From: Apostichopus japonicus
Lineage: Eukaryota > Echinodermata > Holothuroidea > Aspidochirotida > Stichopodidae
Direction: 5' to 3'
DNA length: 64,000 bases
Assembly: GCF_037975245.1 (NCBI RefSeq)
Contig: NC_092571.1
Location: forward strand, 793,501-857,500
Part shown: positions 1 through 13,073 of the stretch, piece by piece
Numbering within the stretch: the first letter of the stretch is position 1
How the letters are laid out: every line of letters starts with the position of its first letter
Notes under the pieces: model-generated
Seen by the model: only the letters and a program-made list of their open reading frames with translations
Databases searched by the model: none
What the model was told of the DNA's origin: nothing
Translations under genes and position numbers: made by a program

Positions 1-617
1 GCTATCATAAATTTGTGAAACATCTTACACAGTAAGCTGAAATTCAAACTTTCTCTAACCCACTTGCCGAGAGAAACGCAATTCTTCCACACCATGTACA
101 GCAGAACTAACACACTTTGCACACCAAGATTTGCACTACACAAAAGCTAGTGGAAGATGCTAAAATTATAAAGCTTGATACAACAGCTTATTTTTTGCAG
201 AAGAGAAAGACTCTGTATCAGATTTGTTCAGGTGAAGTAAAATGTCATTAAGCTTGATCACTTGATGGATTGAGCATATTAAAATGTAATTTAGCAGAAC
301 CTTCATTTGATAGCTGCCATGTTGCCGTAGTTATAAATTTTGTCACACGATGTACTAGTGTTCACGTCTGTGTGCAATTTAGACAATGACATGGTCAGCA
401 TAGAAATTTCAACATTACTGATGAGCATAAACTAAATGAAGTTGTAAGCTCTGGGAAAAGGAGCTTAGGTAGATGGAGAGTGCATATGTAATTTGGAGAC
501 AGGTAAGAGAGGAGAAAAGTTAATTACTTCTTGTGAATATGTAAATTCTGTTCAGGTTGTCAAACAATTTCTGACATTCCATCAACAAATTGTAACTTGA
601 AAACAGACTACACAATG

Positions 618-838
618 TCACAGAAATAAATATGTAGATGAGTTATTCTCTCTTCGTTCCAAGGTTTTTCTTCTTAGTATCACGAGGAACATGTACACAA
701 TAACAGCAACTACACCAGAAAATGAAAGTACTATAAATGTATAGTAACAGCTTACCCCAATACCAGTCAGGTCTTCTGTTTGCTGAGGGAAAACGGTCCA
801 GCCAAGGTTAGCAAAGTTATTGCTATCAAAGAGTGTCA
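618..838 (-). CDS. Last exon with transmembrane segment and basic tail
   Basis: Read on the minus strand, a TTCTCTCTTTTACTTCTC tract and TTTACAG precede 838. The 221-nt exon gives TLFDSNNFANLGWTVFPQQ, a hydrophobic stretch FIVLSFSGVVAVIVYMFLVI, then basic RRKTLERRE and a TGA at 620-618. This is a single-pass, cytosolic-C-terminus topology. An internal GG|GTAAGC could act as an alternative donor before the membrane helix, which would make a soluble form. Confidence 0.62.
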
Positions 839-3800
839 CTGTAAAGAGAAGTAAAAGAGAGAACAATGGTTAAACCTCTCTGAAATGAAGTAATTGGTAC
901 ACAACGATGCAAATGTATGGATGAGCAGGTAAGAGAGGACTGATATCCTTTCACATATTTCAATTAACATAAGAATGTTACATTACAGATCTTATTGCTA
1001 CTCATGCAATATTGTTCATCAAATATAATAACATGAATAAACATGTCTGGGGCCAAATCAGATTTCCTTTTCAATTTCGTTGGCATTCCCATTGAAGTCA
1101 GCATGTAAGCACTAAGGAACAGTCAAGTGGACCTGTGACATTGACACCTTTCTCTCAGCAGAAGGGTCTATGAAGCAACTCAGTGGGTAACAATACAATA
1201 TCCTCAATAAAATGGAATATCCTGTAAAAAAATCATCAATTTTTTCAGAGGTGTTACTTGCCACAGTGAGTCACTGTTAGTGATACACTATGTTCCATTA
1301 CACAGGCATGAAAATCACACCTCATCCTAGAACACTGCCAAGTATACAAAGTTTGTATCACATGGATGTGACATTTTAGATTCTATCCTTGCAGGCAAGA
1401 ATACCCTGCTGAAAACTTGCCCGTTATCTTCTTTAATGCTTCACTTTATCATTAAGGGTCTGTCATTGCTCAGATGTTTTACCTGTCAAATAAAATCTTC
1501 TGTGGATTGGCAAGTACAGTAAAACACTAGTGCTAGTGGATCACATAAATACTGCTGTATGCATATACAGGTGCTGCACAATAGCAAATAAAACACTAGC
1601 GGTGGACACAACTGCTATCTGCAATCTGCAAATAACCTACAATAGCAGTCCAGTCCAGCACTGTAAGCGATCTCTTTACTATGAATTATTCATTAAGTTA
1701 CTCCTTCGTGGCCAATCTTTGCACATAAACTTTATGGTCAATTTCCTTGTAACTTCAGACAAATTTGAAACATTATCCCATGCCTCCAATTGCCTTTGAA
1801 CATACTTTTATGAATATATGAAATATTGTTCACAATTTGCCAATATTGAAACATCTTATTTCTCAATTACTGTCCAAAAAGTCTAACAAAGCCAATGGAC
1901 GATTTGTCAAACTGCCTAACAAACTTGGATTCCTTCCAATTTCAAACCAAATCTCAAAGGTATAAATGGAAAACTATACATCCTCGAAATATATATCTTA
2001 ATAAACTGGAAATATTGTGAATATTTGCTCCATTAAAGCTGCTGTATCACCAAGGAAGTATCATATGCTCTCTGGGATATAATTAATAATGAAGTAACCA
2101 CTCACTCTTCCTGTCAATGTCATTGAGTTCTACAAACAATAAGTATGCCACAATGGACAACAAAATATATTTCCACTGGACTGATTAATTTAGATGTAAC
2201 ATGATAGATTCAAGGACAATGATCAACCCAAAGACCACATTTCATGATAGAGATATACAGTAGATGCGTGCTGCATAAAGGTATTTGTTTACTACAGACC
2301 ATGTGTACAGTAATAGGCTACACCAAGTACTGTGGGTGATGTCATGTATGTGGAAGTCATCAAGAAGAATAGCATGCAGAGGGTAGCATACAGTAGGTAG
2401 GTATGTAGATGCAAGCACTGTACATGAATCACCACTTGCTAGCATGGATGTTAATAATTATCAAGGGTGCTTACATGCCACCTCTGGACTACTGCACTAT
2501 TGACATCGCACAAGAAGATCTATATTTACCGACAACCACGGAAGAACTCCTCAAAGTAGAAGAAAGTTTTTCTTTAAACTAACAAAGAACTTTGAAACCT
2601 TGCTCAACCCTTGCCATACTCGCTTAAGTTGCAACCTCCCTTGCAAATCTTTATGTACCTCAGTCCTAGCTCCCATGCATTAGATTATATCCCCCAAACT
2701 ATAATATTTTCCCATCATAATGAGAGCCTCAAATTTGTGGGAGTGTAGTGTTGTCAGCAACTTGTAGAAAGTGCATTTGGTGTTGGTTAATCTGTCCACT
2801 GCCAGGTTCCAGTTTCAACACAGTATTTGAGTACAAGCTGTATGAAACCAGTCTCTAAGGAACAATGTAACAATGACCAAAGGTGACCACAGAACCCATA
2901 AATCAAAGGATGCTGATGAACAGTCCATACCACAGATCTCAGATAAATGTAGATGAACTTGATAACTTTAAATCTGGTGACATAAAGAGTCCCATGGGAG
3001 TATAGGCTTAGTTGAAAATAGATAGTCCATGGCCCAGATGTTTCAGGGGAATATTTATGGCAAGATTACAGGAACAATGACCTCCAACTGTCTTTTAAGT
3101 ACATGTGTCACATAGCTAAAATACAGTCTACTAATAGGCAGCAGGATAGAAACAAAATAAAAGGATACCAGGAGGGCTGAGCTACCATCAATATAATACT
3201 TAATGAGACATTTAATTACACTAAATCTCAAACCTTAAGGACTAAGGTTAACAACGGGCATTGGAACTTCCTTTACTTTCGCCTTTCCTCTCCAAGGATG
3301 CTAACACAAAATTGCACTTGTAAGCGAGCTAGTTCTTAAATATATTGAGCACGAATGAAGGATATTTGTATTTTGCAACTGACTTCTAGTTGTATGAATT
3401 TTCCACTACAAAAAAACTTTCCTTTACAAAATTCACCTGTACTTTTCACAGTAAACCCCATAGTAAGTCACACTAAAGTACACAAAAATAATGAGAATCC
3501 ATTCCAGACAAAATTAATGGCAACTTGAATGTAAATCGAGTGCATTAATTATCTCACATCAGCCAACAATTCTCTCACTGACAGGATTTTCTTCAAGATT
3601 AGCTCTCCGCTATAAAGTGCATTCCCATGGATCTGCATCATGCTCAAGTTTTATCATTGTAAAGTCTGCTTTAAGAGCTGTCCCTCCTCCTCCTGTATAG
3701 GATTGTGAGGTTTTATTGACAGAGTATTGTTGGGTGATACCAGCCACCTTGTTTCTATAATGGTACAGGACAACCATAAATTGGGATTTTGAAATTGAAC

Positions 3801-6800
3801 AGGAAGCTGTCAAACTTGCTTCTGACATGATCTAAACCAGAGGACAGAATAGTAGGGTTAGCATAGTACATAGGATGAAGAGATTTAGGTAAAAAGGAGA
3901 ATTAGTCCGTTTTTTGCAAGTTTTCTGCGTTGATGTGCTTGCATTTCCAATGTTATTCATGGCTATGAAGCTCCCATAACTATGCAGTTCACTGGCTGGA
4001 CAAGTGAAGGTTCATTATAAATCATTTTGAAATTTTGGATAGCTTAATGTAGTTCTAATTGAAGAGATAGTGGGTGACTATATATTTAAAATCAAATCTT
4101 ATTATTAATAAGCTGTTTGTTATCTTAATTTGGTAAAAATATGTATGGAAGGGTCTTACCTTCATCATTTATAATATAAGTTTGGATAATACCTTGGTTT
4201 GGTGACATCATTGACCACAAACTGGTGACCAACCATACAAGGACACTTTAAACTTTTATAATCACAGCTGATCAGATATAAAAAGCCTCAAATATTTTAT
4301 TCTATTGATAACAGCCCATTCAAGAAAGCCTGGGGGATATGACCCTGAACTTCCTATGGCAGCATTCCTGCACCACATTATCCATAAATATGTCCACATT
4401 ATATCTGTAGCCCTCATTGCCTTTGGATTGGCCCAACACAAGCAGGATAGTTAACTGTCTGGCAGACAAGTAAATGAAGACCGTAATCCTATCTTTGTAT
4501 GTTGTTCTCTAAGTAAGCAAACATACATCATTTACTAGAAATGAAGAATAAGTTTAATAAATGTTTGAAGTATAAATTTTGGTTTCTACAAATTGAAGTT
4601 ATCAAGTTCCCAGATATTGTTTCTGTAAGCTAATTGCTAGAATTTAGGATTAAAAACACTTTTCTAATTTAACAAAGTATCAAGACTGAGTGTGGGGGGG
4701 GGGGCATTAACTTGAACACAGTATTCACTCTACTTCATACCTAAATCTAATAATACTTGAGGAGAGCTGACAGGGCAGTGTTTTGATATCACTTTAAATC
4801 CTTCTATATAATACAGCTCTGTCAGAAGCTACTAAAGACTCTAGGGCCTATGCAACAAACAGTTCAGTAAAACAATAAGTAATCACACAGTAATAAACAC
4901 AACCTCCCTTCTCAGACCTTCAGGGTAAGAATAGTTTATTCCCACAGAGCCCTGACAGCCCATAATATCAAGTGGGCTGTGTATGTTTACACTCTTCCAG
5001 CATTGTCTGTGGTCTATTGTAACCAGAATTACCCTGCTTGTTCTACATACTTTGTAACAAGGTAGCACAATGTTTGGTGACATGATAGTATGAACAAAGA
5101 AAATGCATTTGCACCTCTTTCTCAATTACCTAGTTGTCATGGTAATATGTTTTCTCTGGTAGAGGTAAGGAAGATTGATTACACCCAAATGGGAAGGATA
5201 TAATTTAAAGTATATGTTTAAAATGTTTCAGGCTGTAAGATCAACAAAGACAGTTAAAGCAGTAAACCCAAACTACTAAATCCTAATTTTCCCTGTATTT
5301 TGGTTCTGGTTTTTGGTTTTACAAAGTTGACAGAAATATTTCCATTAACCCTCAGTACCAAAATAGAAAATAAATTATATTTTGTCATATCACTATAAAT
5401 AAGCTTTTCAAATCAAACATACAGCATCAGCTTGAAATTTTTTCATTTCTGGTAATGACTCAGGAAGTTACCTTTTTGATCGCCCTTACAATATGTAGCC
5501 AAAAAAAGAATTTTTCATGAAATGCCATTCACTCGCAAACAGACCACTGCTCAATGATACCGCAGAGAGATATTAACAACAATACTACATGCAGGCAGAG
5601 AATATTGATTTTATTTCTCTCAGAAATGTACCAATGACCTATTTCAAACAGACAGATGACGGATATTAGCAAACTACACGATACAAAATAAGTCAACTAG
5701 AGCAGTGCCCATTAACAAAACAATAGAATAGTACTAGCCATTCCTGCATAGAATCAATAACACACTAATGCTCCTCAAGTCAAGTCGAAAGAAAAATTCA
5801 ACTTTTGTGTTGCCAAGTCTGTACAGTAGTAGCAAAGCACCTCGGACGTGGGTAATTGGATGTTAAATTTAAAATGAAAATTTTGAAATAAATAATTTCA
5901 AATTCGTTTGTAACGTTGTTGGCTTCTAACAGATAAATTTAAAGAATGTGCAAAGCGAAATTTCTAAAATTATAATATTCAAGGCAATATTCTGAAAATG
6001 GGAGAATATAATTAATTTCCAATTCTAAGTGTTAAGCTAGTGAGATCCCCTAAATGCATCTTGCCAAAGCTGCGCTGCTCTCTTTAAGTCTTCTTGTTTT
6101 TTCAATGCTGGTCACTATCAACCATGAACCTGGTCCAACAGCAACATCATCAGTTCATGGCACTACGTCATTGTATATAAGCTCTCACCACTTCTTTGAA
6201 CATTGAGTAAAATCATATAAATTTCTGAAAAAAGATCTTTGCATTAGTCCTCATTATAATGGAATCCAGATGTATTGCCACTAAGAATGTTTAGAGACCA
6301 AGGTATTTAATCTACGCCCATCTTCACAATTGTGTCATCTATACATGTATGTATATAGTCAGTTTATCACTCTTGTTGCCAGTTAGCTAATACAATATTA
6401 CTACTATTAATCTCTAAACTCTGAGATCCCAATTGTTTTGAGGGGCTTACACAACAACACATGTAGTTCTGGTACTTTAGCACCATAGTTGTGGATATCA
6501 ACTTACATTGATACAATTTGTAATTGATGCAAAATAGTTCAATGTACCATAATTGTTGTCAGCAGTTAGCATCAAGTTTCAAACTACATAAAACATTTAA
6601 ATAAACACTAGAAATAACTTTTGTTTGAAGAGGCAACAATAATTTCTGGCATTTTAAGCAAAAACAATGTTAATTATACTTGAGATAACCCAACAATTTT
6701 ACTATTTAGATGCTACTGACCATTATTAATGACATCCTTGATCAAAACCCTTTCCCTGATCTTGATAGAAAAAACTATTCCTGTTTACAAACGTATCCTG

Positions 6801-9800
6801 TCTCTTAAATAGGAGCAATGCCAGAAAGATCTAAGGTTTAAACTGACCCACAAACTTCACAATAGGGATAAAACTTAAGAAATAATTAGGATTTAGAGAT
6901 ATATCACAGAAGCATACCACAAGAACCACAAACCTCATTGAATTGGAGGATGTCCTATTGACAAATAAATCCACAAGCTTCAAACATAACATCTACCAGT
7001 TTGGGAAATAACTGGTTCCATGGACAAACTATGAGTATAGCACAATGCATGCTAAGCTCTTAATTACAAGGTGTCACTCTACCAAATCTGTTCCTATTCA
7101 AGTCAAGTAATTGTAAAGACCTCTTTATGTACAAAGAGTACAGATAAGAAGATGACCAGTTTATGGATTTTAAGTTAGAAGGTAACCTGGACAATCAATT
7201 TGATCCTCACAAAGAATGATTTGGCAAATTAAAGACTATACAACTGATCTAAGAGTACTTAATGATCTCATTTCAATCAGTGATCACTGATCATTCTATT
7301 CCCTTCAATATAAAAGAAACTCTTCATAGAGAGTTCTAACAAATTTCATCCTCTCCCTATGGTCAATAATCAATATCCTTTTAGCCATGAACTAACAAGG
7401 CCACAGTTAAAAGTAGTACAGTTAACAAAATACACTTCACATTACCTGGCCCATCAGCCTTCACTGACAACTCTCTTTTAGAAATTTAATAATGTAGGGC
7501 TGTTTGACACTGACGTCTATACAAAGCACTTACTGAAAGAACAGACGACTCTTAAAAGGCCTCATCATTAGACCTAAAGGTTTCAAAAAGCATAAACTGC
7601 AAAGAATGAATAATTGAGAACGCATCAAGAGACGGCAGTAGAAATCACCAACCATTCCGATGGTGAGGCCCTAACTCAACCACAAAAAGTCATTCTTATA
7701 TATTAAAGGAAGTTAAGTAACACATCAGATATATCACTAAGTAATACACACATCCTACTGCACTTAATTAATATCTTGAAAGAACAATAATAATTACTAT
7801 GACATGCTAATATTTATTATACTTATCCAGTCCAAAAGAAAAATCAGTTATGCCAGGCACCAAATTATTACTTATGGAAAAAATGTGAAATGACAAAGTC
7901 ACAGAATATATTCAAATGTTTACTCTTGTTCCTAATTAGCATTTTCTTTCCTTCAGTTTACAATTCACACTTTGTCCTATTGAGATTTGGTCTCAGATAT
8001 CCCACTACAAAAGGATAATCAACATTGATTATTTGGCTAAAGGCATCAACCCGAGATTTGCATTGTCTCCAGAAGTTTAAGAACAAATTTAATATCAATT
8101 ATATTTCATATACCCTTCCTTGTATTAAACTTCATAACAATGTGTTTAATTGTTAGGTTTCTGTTATTTTTTCATTTTATTTTTCTACTTTAACTTCTTT
8201 GTCTCTTACTTCTCTTTTCATCCTGCCATTTTTATACTAAATATTATCTTTTATGCATTCTTATGTATTTATATTTTTATTGTGAGCATGCAATTGCACT
8301 GAATAAAGTTAAACTTGAACGGTCTGAAAAGACATTTTATCAATATTTTCTTCCTAAATTAAATTTTTTTCAAATAAAATGATGGATACATGAACACACA
8401 CCAGACACTTCTAATGTTCAGGTAAATGGGAATCTCACAATTCACGTAAATCACTAAATTTCTAATAACGATACAGTGTGTAATCTCGCAATATACTAAC
8501 ACCTATAGTCTCCTCCCAAGACTTGTTTGTATTGGTTTACAAGTATGACACTGTCCAACATTATTCATTAATTCCAGTTATATATATCATGTATCCATTT
8601 ATGAACAGTACACTGTGTCTTCATTATACATGTTACTGCTGTACAGTCACTGAGCAATTCGTAATGTTTTTCCACTGAGGTCTCTGAGAATTGGCATTAA
8701 ATATGTATACATGCTACGTAGCAATACTTAATACTACAGGTATATGTATGCAAGGTTACTAAACAAACTGTGAACAGAAAAACTTCCAGATAAAAGCTTT
8801 ATAGAGCCCTTCTTTAAACAGGCACAAAATAATACCTCCTAATAGACCCGAGGCAAGGTTGTGAAACTCGGCTATTTCTAAAGCGTGTTGTATGATGAGC
8901 TGAGTACAAAATATGAGCTATTGTGTTTGGGTGTGAAAACAAGCACGTTAACTGTTGCCCCATTGCACAACAATGCTCACTGAGGGTGTGACAATATAAT
9001 GCATCTATAATGAAAAGCAATAGCTTTATGTTTACTGTATAGTATCTATTTAGTATCTACATGTGAACAATTCTGAGGCTACAACTCAGAAATATATACT
9101 TTCATTGTTACTCGTTATCAGAGATACAACCTTTTTCTCACTCATGCTGCTTTATAATCAAAAGGTTGACAAAAAACATGCAAAATTTACAATTTATGCC
9201 ACAAAATAACAGGTGCGGTCCTCTTCCCCTCTTCATTAACTCTCTTTGAATATTAATAATTAACTACAAAATTATGTAGATCTTTATAGGTCTGAGAAAA
9301 TTGATAGCATTAATTTTTCTTTTTGTCTTCTTTAAGTTTAGTGTTATCTTGTTTTCAACAATCTGAGGGAATGTTATTTGCATAAACTATTTAACAGGCT
9401 TATTATTACACTTTTCATTTGATTGGATCCAACTTTCTAATATTGCAGAAAATTACGTATACCACAAAAACTGTTATTAGTACTTTTTGTTAGTGCAAAG
9501 TGCAAACACAGTTCAAGAACTAGGGCTCTTCAAATAACATACCTTATGGTTTCAAGTTGGTGAAAGTTCTTTATCACAGCAAGGCATCAGCTTGCCCGCA
9601 ACTTACATTTGAAGTGTAATTTAATAAAGATGGCTGCCGATACTTATCATCATTCATGAAGAAACAATTTGTGCTAACGAACTTTGACTGAAACATCTGA
9701 AAATAATGCTTCTTCAATAAAAAAAATTAACATCCAAACTAACGAATATCCTAACATGTTTTTGTTTCCTCTAACCTCAAGACTTCTTCCCTACAAAGTT

Positions 9801-12800
9801 AGACAGGGATCAAGTGATCAGCATGATCTTGTCTCTTTCCACCAGAGTTGTGGTTTGCCTACAAATATTTAAAATGGCAGGGAGCTACAACCTCCTGCAG
9901 AGGGACACACAGTGGTCTGACCATTAACCACACTCTATCAGTCTATGGATGGTGCTAAGTACAGTGAACATTGTAATGTCAGGTCAGGATGCTGCAACAA
10001 TGCATACATGTGTACTGTACCAATGTAGTAAAAGGTGTACCTGACAGGACAAAAAACACACACATTATATGCATTATGTAAGTCTACAAATCTAGCTGTC
10101 TACTGTATTCTACAATGTATATTAAAATCATCTTTACTGCAACATTTTTTCTTTAAGTAGTGTTCTCATGACTGACTGCCTGCAAACTTGTGAAATGAAC
10201 TTTAATTTTTCATCATACTGCTTTCATTTGACTTCAGCAGCAACTAATACTGCAGCCACTGATTAAAACTAAACCCTTGCTGAATAAAATAAAAAAACTC
10301 ACTGTATAGACTGCCGATCAGCTAACATCACCAACTTTAGTGTCATAGACAGCGGCTATACAGACTTTGAAATTAAAATTAAGGAGGCACTGTACATCAA
10401 GAAACTTAAACCCGTTTTAAACAATCAACTATTTCAACATGGATCGTCATTTATTCTCAACTTATTTTAGAACCTCCTATATCTTGGAACATACATAGTC
10501 ATCATTATTACTACAACTTTCGCATGCACTATACATAAGAGATTATTTTATTATCTATTTCCTGACGAGGAAGATGTGAAATCTTCGAAAACGTTTGAAT
10601 ATACATTACTATGACTTTCATCAACTGTTTCGTTTTATTTTGTTCGTTTATCTGGTTCTACTATGCAAAAATGTTCATCTTGCTACACAAAGTCAAACAT
10701 GTATTCACAGCAGTTGTTTGTACACGTACAGAAGTTTAGTGATTTAAGGATGAATCGAGTCTTGTAAGACGGTAGGCGCTTAGAAAGTCAACAAAGAATT
10801 CTTACATATTCTTTGCAGATGATGTATTTTAAATTTATTTTTGAATCAACACTAAAGAATATTTTATATCACTATGACAAAAAAAAGCCATGGACAATTT
10901 AACCGTGTTAAACCGTATATGAGCTCCAGCACATAAATTATAACAGATAAAATATGTTTGTTCTAAATACCATCAAACCTGCTCTAAAGGCTTGTATTTT
11001 TGCAATGGTAGAACTTTCAGTTACACCAAAAGAAATAGAGCAAAGTAAAAACAATTACATTTTAGACTTCAAATTATTACAAACTGAATCAAGAACCAGA
11101 GCCCAGAAATAAGTGTGCAGTCACTACAAACAACACCTTAAAATAACCGAATCATGAACAATGTTGGTTCTAACAAACTACACTTTTCTCAATGTGGTAC
11201 ATGTGCAACTGTATTGATACAAAAAGTGTAACAAAATAGATGTGACAGTGAAATTGTAACCGCTTTTTTCTAATATTGCCATTTGAACAGCAAATTGCTA
11301 TAATCTTACAAGTAAACAACAATAATTGTTTAGAGTTTTGGACTTGGTTTACAGCCTTGTATTTTGTTTACAACAAATTTATATTTTCCACAACTTGTTG
11401 TCAGTATTGTATTTTTCTAAGTTCCTATCAATGCATCTATGTTAAAGTAGACTCTAATTAGCTCCAACAAAAGTACCTTCAAAAAAATATTTTTTTATTT
11501 TTTTGCATTTTATTTTTAAATGGAAATTTTACCATCAAGTTTGGCCATGCACAGAGTTAGGAATTACTTTTTGCTATAATGACACATTTTAAGTTCCTAT
11601 CAATGCATCTATGTTAAAGTAGACTCTAATTAGCTCCAACAAAATCACCTTCAGATTAAATAATACTTCAGAACCTTTTCGAATGTCAACATGACATATT
11701 ACAAGATCACTGTGCAAAATGAAGTTATCATTCAAAGTTTATTAAAATGATCGTGAAGTACCTGACCACTTTCCCGACTTACCAAACAAAAGTAAGAGAA
11801 AGGAGAAGGTTTTCATTCCAGAGCAAAACTATGCAATTTATAATTCCCTGTACATTGTACACTTATGAATCAAGGAAATCAAAATCAAGACTTGAATTTA
11901 TGGTACTTGGCCAACTTTATCATCTACTTTTGAAGGTAAAGTTCTTCATGAAAGTAACCGATGCCCACTAATGGCTGGTATTTGTCTGTGTGTATCAGAA
12001 TTTCTCAAAATAGCTAGTTGATTTCTGCGCCAATTGAAAATTGAAATATAGGCTATTTCCTTATGATAAAAAATTGTCTAGTAAATCTTTTTACATTTTC
12101 CTTTTCAAAACAACAATTAAGTTCATCTGACTGAGAAGTTTTCAACTAAAAATGAAAAGAAATCACTGCAATGTGGTATGAACATGATGAATATCTTTGA
12201 TTTGTTGTATCCACAACAATTAGTGGGAAAAGACTAGGTAGGAAACAATGGTAGACTACAGTACCTTTTCTTGGAACAAAAATGAATGGTTATTTGCTTA
12301 TTTCCACTCCTTTCTATTTCCATTCTTTTCAGGAAATTTTGAAAATATGTACCTAAAATCTTAAGTTTCTTGATTAAGGCTACATGTGACATTAAATTTT
12401 AATTTATTTTAATTTTTTGGGCAATCAATTAGCCAGACGTTTTCATTTAAAACTTAACTTTTAAAGAGCTGTCTTTTAGTTTTTCTCTCATCGGATATTA
12501 ATTGGGATATGCCTTTACTTTCCATTTCTCGTGTCAATGCAATGATATGTCTATTTTGCAGGATTCGATGAGATTTTGTGAAAACAGTTATTGACAATCC
12601 GCGTAAGGAGGGTGATGTGGTATTGACCTTAGGCCTACTGTATGTAGCATATCCTACAGTTGAACGATACCAAAACAGGAAAATATAACTAGACTAGGGC
12701 CTCGGTATTATGTTATTTACTTTTACTAGAAGAAGTTAAAAACCTAAGCTGCTGACTTCGTTATTAGATTACTTGTTGATGCGCACATTTAATTTGCAAT

Positions 12801-13073
12801 TACTTGGCTATTCTAGGTCTGATGGTACAAAAAATATGACTCGAGGCTGCTTGCTATGCTTAGGCCTCAGTTAGGTAACGTGTGGAGGACCCAGTAAATA
12901 CATGAACCAACTGATATACAGTGACCGAGTGAGGCCATGCTCTCCGAACACGGTAACTTCACACTCACATGTAAATAAGTATTAATAAACTTACCATGTT
13001 CAGCTTGCAAAGGTAAAGAAAATGTTAAGGTGGCAGAGAACACTGTAAATAATGTCGCCCATAAATTCCCCAT
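618..13073 (-). CDS. Unrecognised gene: probable type I membrane protein (partial exon model)
   Basis: I do not recognise the family. Two ends are well supported. The first exon (12995-13073) has an ATG and signal peptide MGNLWATLFTVFSATLTF, ending in phase 1 at CATG|GTAAGT. The last exon (618-838) starts after an excellent pyrimidine tract and encodes a 20-residue transmembrane helix with an RRKTLERRE stop-transfer tail. Between them, weaker exons at 4193-4267 (CDYKSLKCPCMVGHQFVVND), 3775-3821 (SKFDSFLFNFKIPIY) and perhaps 5130-5155 splice in consistent phase into the last exon. Other exons between 5.2 and 13.0 kb were not found, so the model is incomplete. The signal-peptide exon and the TM exon could belong to different genes. 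Confidence 0.42.
839..3774 (-). other. Intron of the membrane-protein gene
   Basis: About 2.9 kb of AT-rich sequence. No repeat array or conserved exon recognised. A possible 20-nt micro-exon between an acceptor and a GTAAAT at about 2530-2550 is too weak to call. Confidence 0.3.
3775..3821 (-). CDS. Possible internal exon of the membrane-protein gene
   Basis: 47 nt after a pyrimidine-rich stretch and TGTCAG. In the phase required by its neighbours it reads SKFDSFLFNFKIPIY and leaves one base, which joins the last exon as a valine codon. The donor TATG|GTTGTC is weak. The different-frame 72-codon ORF across this site is not supported by splice signals. Confidence 0.4.
4193..4267 (-). CDS. 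Possible cysteine-containing internal exon
   Basis: 75 nt between TCTGATCAG and AAG|GTATTA, reading CDYKSLKCPCMVGHQFVVND then VTKP. Three cysteines suit an extracellular domain. Phase (1 in, 2 out) agrees with the exon at 3775-3821. A second good donor (GAAG|GTAAGA, 4160) lies downstream but would read a stop. Confidence 0.4.
5130..5155 (-). CDS. Possible 26-nt micro-exon
   Basis: A strong acceptor (CTTCCTTACCTCTACCAG) and donor (CTAG|GTAATT) bracket 26 nt that read RKHITMTT in a phase compatible with the exon at 4193-4267. So short a piece can arise by chance. Confidence 0.22.
8090..8322 (+). mobile_element. Possible LINE 3'-end relic
   Basis: A long T/TC-rich stretch followed by GCATGCAATTGCACTGAATAAAG and TTAAACTTGAAC resembles the 3' UTR end of CR1/L2-like LINEs of marine invertebrates. 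No coding sequence recognisable upstream. Confidence 0.25.
10310..10680 (+). mobile_element. Penelope-like element fragment (GIY-YIG endonuclease end and 3' region)
   Basis: The plus strand reads FSVIDSGYTDFEIKIKEALY then IKKLKPVLNNQLFQHGSSF and a stop at 10468-10470. The REALYIKKLKPxLN segment is typical of the C-terminus of the GIY-YIG nuclease of Penelope-like retroelements. The 3' region contains CTGACGAGGAAGAT...ATCTTCGAAAACG (10561-10593), a stem flanked by hammerhead-like CTGANGA and GAAA. The rest of the element is absent. Confidence 0.6.
11418..11473. repeat. Direct repeat, copy 1 (about 55 bp)
   Basis: The sequence beginning TAAGTTCCTATCAATGC recurs exactly 172 bp downstream (11590-11645), a recent local duplication. 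Confidence 0.9.
11590..11645. repeat. Direct repeat, copy 2 (about 55 bp)
   Basis: Exact second copy of 11418-11473. Confidence 0.9.
12995..13073 (-). CDS. First coding exon with signal peptide
   Basis: ATG at 13073-13071 followed by MGNLWATLFTVFSATLTFSL and PLQAEH: short polar start, hydrophobic core, likely cleavage after LQA. Ends CATG|GTAAGT, a near-consensus donor. The local base composition rises in CpG upstream (13.1-15 kb), consistent with a promoter, but no core promoter element is clear. Confidence 0.5.

Larger units (their letters stand above)
5156..12994 (-). other. Long intronic region with transposable-element relics
   Basis: About 7.8 kb without a confident exon. Holds a possible LINE 3' end near 8.1-8.3 kb, a Penelope-like fragment at 10.3-10.7 kb and an exact direct repeat at 11.4/11.6 kb. 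Missing exons of the flanking gene may be hidden here. Confidence 0.3.

Noticed and set aside
3610-3828. 72-codon ORF MSEASLTASCSISKSQ...
   Set aside because: Frame is incompatible with flanking splice phases and shows no recognisable homology; the short exon in another frame is the better reading.
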